The position numbers and the translations under genes were made by a program. Below, piece by piece: positions 60,301 through 64,000 of a stretch of 64,000 bases of DNA; the stretch's first letter is position 1; each line of letters starts with the position of its first letter. This DNA is from Dipylidium caninum (Eukaryota > Platyhelminthes > Cestoda > Cyclophyllidea > Dipylidiidae): contig QEYB01000368.1 in NCBI GenBank assembly GCA_017562135.1, positions 1,548,383 through 1,612,382 on the forward strand, in the 5' to 3' direction. The notes beneath the pieces are model-generated. The model saw only the letters and a list, made by a program, of their open reading frames with translations, ran no database searches and was not told the origin of the DNA.

Positions 60301-62930
60301 TGATAATAATGCACTTATGCTGTCGAACAAGTGAACGTTCAGAAAAAGGGAAAGTTGGTTGCCCGACCATTAAGTAAGGGCGATGCGGAGAAGAGCGAGT
60401 ATAAAAACATACACAGGTGGAAGGGAATACCTTCAAGTGCACCGCAACGGTGACGGACGACATCTTGGCGCAGGAGTGAGGTTGGTGAAGGCGGAAAACT
60501 CGGAGCCAGAAGAGACTTGCGCCAAAGGTTGTCTGAGTCCTCGGAGTTTGACGGCTGCTCGAGGAAAAAGCAGGGACCTCTGCGTTGATACCAAGGTCTA
60601 AGAGGCTCGTGCTCTTTGCTGTGACGCCGATCCGGTCCCGGTACCAGTGCCCTGAAAATGAACAAAGAAGGTGCTCACTCACCGACTAAACACTACCTTC
60701 ACCCATAACTAAATTCGCCTCAACTCCGTGGGATAGTGGGCCATCGAAGCATCTTGTTGCCGATGCCACTTCATAATTGCACGAAGTTGTTATTACTAAA
60801 CTCCAGCTCTCACTGGGATTCAGGCTTGAATTAATCATGAGTCCGGAAGTTCACATATTCGTGTGACTTCAAAAAAGTTACACAATATGCTAGATTTACG
60901 GAAGCCGAGAAGTAGAGGAATAGCTATAAGAGAAAGGGACTTTTCGTGGAGACCAATAATGATCTATAAATAAACCATGCTATTTACTCAGCAAAGTAGC
61001 CGAATGGATGGAAATAAAATGACATGGTCTCGAAACGTCTATGGCAGTCGCACTTTCTAGTCGAGCATAAATTGAAGAGAAAGTCCAACTTGAGGGACGT
61101 CTGCCACCTCATTCGCATCGGCGCAGGACGTGATTCGTCCTTGACAGTAAAGATTTGTAGGCTGTTCTGGAGACTTAATGAATTAGTCAAGAAGTTCATA
61201 AAATGGTGAATTTCCAAACACACTGGGTAAGAATTGAACCTACCCGTAGTTCGAGATGAAGTAGAGATGGCGTTGTCGGGACCTGCTGCCTGAAGAAACC
61301 ATACGGCTGGGTCACCGTCATCTGTTTTCTCAGCCTTCAAGTGCTTTAATGGGATCCGCCAGTGCACCCCAAAACGACCCTCAGACTTGCTGTCACGGAT
61401 CTGGAGACATATCATAAGTAGGGTAAGTGTGACAAACACTCTATTCAAAGTAACGGCCAGGAATCCCAATACTAATGTCGCAACACTTTTTTAAGATCAC
61501 ATAAATTTCTTTTACCTTAGCTGATTAGGCAATTGGTCCGACACAGGCCTTACTTGTTGATAGCGCGACAAAAGGCAACTTATGGCTATCTACAAAACAG
61601 GCAGTCTTAACTCCAACACGTGCATTTAAGGCGGAGAATGCGAAGGAGGGAAGAAGCTTCACGGGCTTGATATTGAGGGAGTTTGTTATATTTCCAGGAG
61701 TTGGAGAAGAGAAGTGTGGTGGGATCTCTCAATGGGTTTTGCGTTTTCCAGGCGACTGCCGTGTTCTGTGTTTAACATACCTATTGTAAACGCATAAGGG
61801 GCGATGGCTCCTGTAAACTTAGGCGTGAAAAATAAAAACAATTACCACGCATGTGGTACGCTTAGCACTACTTGAGTGGTCTTTTTTGTTGGTAATCTGG
61901 TATGTACTTCAGATGCGGATCAAGCTTCCTAGTACTACTGTTAGCATGAAACCAACAAAGGGAACATCCTTATGAAGAGGTAAGCTGGGTCCGAAGTAGA
62001 TTAATCATCGTTAGGTCGCGCACTTTATTGCGAAAAATCAAGGGCTAGTTGGATTAATTAACCTTTAGTGTTGCGGTTTCTGGATCCGTGAGAATACTCA
62101 CGCAATCCCAACATTGAAAGACTAGACGAGATACTATGTTGCAGCAAGATCCGTCCATAAAACCACGTCCAATGACGCGTGTTCACAGTACGTCACACAC
62201 ATAGTGACAAAAAGTTGGGGCATACCTTTTCAATGAACGGTTTTTGATATCTGTGTACTCTTTCACGTAGTCTCGAAGGATTTTAGAAGAAAATAGTGTA
62301 TTGGGGGACGAGTTTTGTGTGGATATTTTTTCAGCTCAAGATTATGCTCGTCAGTTGTACCGAAGTAGGATTCGCCAGTTTAAACAAACACATAGTTACC
62401 ATGAGATTTTTAGGCTGTTCATCGCGAAGCGAAGAGGTAGGTGTTAAAAAATGACTCTTCAGGGGAAGAAGCTTTGGCGAGTTTGTTCCAATCTAGGCGG
62501 GAAGAAGATATGTGCATATGATGATATGTACTGCAAATCCACAAGCACAGACATTCCCAGTAAGTATCGTAATAGCAAGAGTTGCAACTTATTCCATCAT
62601 AATGGTAGATCATTAGATTTTGGGCATTGCTATCCCTTATTGAATTGTGTATCATATCAGTGCGAAAGATCAACGTAACATCTTATGAGTATTGCGGTAG
62701 TAACTTCCAGTTAGTGAATACTCACTGAAAGCTGAAGAACAATGCAAAACACCTCGATAAAATCGCGGATTTCGGGAAGGGTCAACATTTGACCGTTCAC
62801 TGTGGACTTTGCCTTATTTTACAGCCCTCTCTATGAGTTCTTCGACTGAAGTATATCGAGATGCATTCCGGACGGCTGGCACTTTGATTAAGCATGCCCA
62901 TTTAAGGAGGTAGACATCACCTTTGCCACC
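57380..62930 (-). pseudogene. broken inverted copy of extended synaptotagmin exons 13-21
   Basis: All exons from the end of C2A to the stop are recognisable in mirror order. The terminal exon (about 57,383-57,411) has four A where the intact gene has three, which shifts the stop out of frame. The acidic C2C exon (about 59.08-59.22 kb) has extra G and T bases. The linker exon (60,340-60,660) has several one-base insertions. The C2B exons near 61.2-61.8 kb are indel-rich, and the C2A-end exon (about 62.78-62.87 kb) has an in-frame TAA and a net frameshift. The C2C exons at 58.3-58.7 kb remain protein-identical. Whether this is a true pseudogene or unpolished sequence is unresolved. Confidence 0.8.
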
Positions 62931-64000
62931 AATTAATGCATACTTACAGGACTAAAGTTAGACAGGAATGAAACAGATTCACAGTTAAAAGCGCTGAAAA
63001 AAACGAAAAATAAACTAACTATTATGTTGCTAACACGAGCTCTAGCCAGAAATGCGAACGATCCGCAATCTGAAGTCAGGCTTCGGTCTCAATACACTCG
63101 AGTTTGGTGAGCAAGAATTGCAGTTTTGCAGAGTTAGAGTGCAGGCACGAGTTTCTCCGATATATCTTGTCTTCAATGGGTGGGGCAAAGGGGTACAACC
63201 ACGCTCGTGTTGGGATGCAACGGCAGGAGCGGGAGCATAGTGTTCAATATGTTTACGAGATAGGATGAGAAGTCGTATTCGGTGCACTGTGAAGGCATGA
63301 CATAATTTGCGCGTCAAGAAACTGCTGTGTTAGGTACTACTGACAGGCACGTGAATATTATGGTGAAAGGGTAGAAGTTCAGCTGTTCAAGTTAAAGCGA
63401 TAAGATTGGGTCGGAGTCTGAAAAAGAATGGTGACTGGAAGGAATAGAAGTTCCAACAATTGCTGCAACTACTTTTAGCAATGTACGATGCAATGAGTGA
63501 TCTATTGTACTATCTTGTGGCTAAGAGGATGTGTCGGCTTCTGTCCGCAAAGGGGTTCACTTAATTTATCAACAACCTTCAAGGGGGGAAATGTACCGAT
63601 GATGCTTCTATACATGCGCCCCCCCCTACCTCCCCTCCCTCCACCCCCCCCCCGCATGCAGCCAGCCCCGCCACCCCCGCGCGCACCGTCGTAGTGGCCC
63701 AGGAGACTGGCATTAGAGATGGGGATGATGTTTCTCAGAGTTGCCATATTCAGACGGTGCCCACACGCAAAAGAGGGGTAAGGGTTAAGTGGCAAGAGAG
63801 CCGTGACATGCGCTTGCAAATTACAACACCGCAAAAACACACACTAACAGCATAAAAAGATTTTTCTGGTGGCATTGTTTGTCGCGCAATACACGGTGAG
63901 TGACGCAAAAATCGTCGACGCATAGATCGCACATCGTTGGGACGGATTACACACTCGATGTGCAAATTTTTAGCGAGAATCTGAAGTGGCATAACTTATC
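62931..64000. other. right edge, mirrored intron of extended synaptotagmin
   Basis: This matches 46.12-47.1 kb in reverse, with many small indels. It includes a G/C-homopolymer patch at about 63,618-63,690 that is absent from the left arm. No intact coding exon is present. Confidence 0.6.

Larger units (their letters stand above)
55648..64000 (-). repeat. right arm of a large inverted repeat (truncated by window)
   Basis: This is the reverse complement of the left arm. It is nearly identical close to the spacer, including protein-identical C2C exons at about 58,280-58,450 and 58,590-58,735. It falls to roughly four bases in five with frequent small indels beyond about 61 kb. It is about 170 bases longer than its partner, mostly through inserted bases in homopolymers. 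Confidence 0.93.

Noticed and set aside
1..64000. CRISPR arrays, phage or bacterial defence genes, tRNA and rRNA genes
   Set aside because: Nothing with the needed repeat spacing, cloverleaf signals or protein families was seen. The window is animal nuclear DNA with split genes.

Overview
This window reads as animal (metazoan) nuclear DNA. Its genes are split into many small GT-AG exons and encode animal-specific families: plexin, extended synaptotagmin, a LIM protein and a beta-1,4-galactosyltransferase. There is no operon-like packing and no CRISPR or phage structure. A run of 30-36 nt introns at the 5' end of the synaptotagmin gene, followed by kilobase introns towards its 3' end, resembles the intron-size skew described for schistosomes. 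A flatworm (Platyhelminthes) is therefore my best guess, but this is inference only. Exons were rebuilt by hand from protein homology, splice sites and reading phase. Boundaries may be off by a few bases.

Layout: (1) 1-2,968, minus strand: the 5' part of an unrecognised gene (first exon 2,645-2,968, next exon 1,760-1,946), running off the left edge. (2) 2,969-6,334: intergenic. (3) 6,335-28,817, minus strand: a nearly complete plexin receptor gene of about 30 exons (sema, three PSI domains, IPT repeats, one membrane span, and a RasGAP domain interrupted by a Rho-binding domain). (4) 28,818-30,657: no gene seen. (5) 30,658-36,238, plus strand: a single-LIM-domain protein with phase-consistent exons; a possible last exon lies at 40,225-40,335. 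(6) 36.3-41.6 kb: mostly non-coding, with GC-rich and low-complexity patches. (7) 41,627-52,560, plus strand: a complete extended synaptotagmin gene in 21 exons (membrane hairpin, SMP lipid-transfer domain, three C2 domains). (8) 54,316-55,433, plus strand: a compact two-exon beta-1,4-galactosyltransferase. (9) 55,648 to the right edge: an inverted, indel-rich copy of about 46.1-54.3 kb, carrying a broken antisense copy of the 3' half of the synaptotagmin gene.

The most striking structure is this large inverted repeat: arms of at least 8.2 kb, with a single-copy 1,347 bp spacer that contains exactly the galactosyltransferase gene. The arms are near-identical beside the spacer and diverge outward, mostly by single-base homopolymer and other small indels. 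That can be read as a genuine palindrome kept alike near its centre, or as low-coverage sequence from an inverted mis-join at a contig end. Both readings are given below. One homopolymer indel also sits in the otherwise intact synaptotagmin gene, and there the mirror copy shows the in-frame length.

The genes do not form one pathway. Plexin is a guidance receptor, extended synaptotagmin tethers ER to plasma membrane, and the galactosyltransferase is a Golgi enzyme. I found no convincing new multi-gene system.
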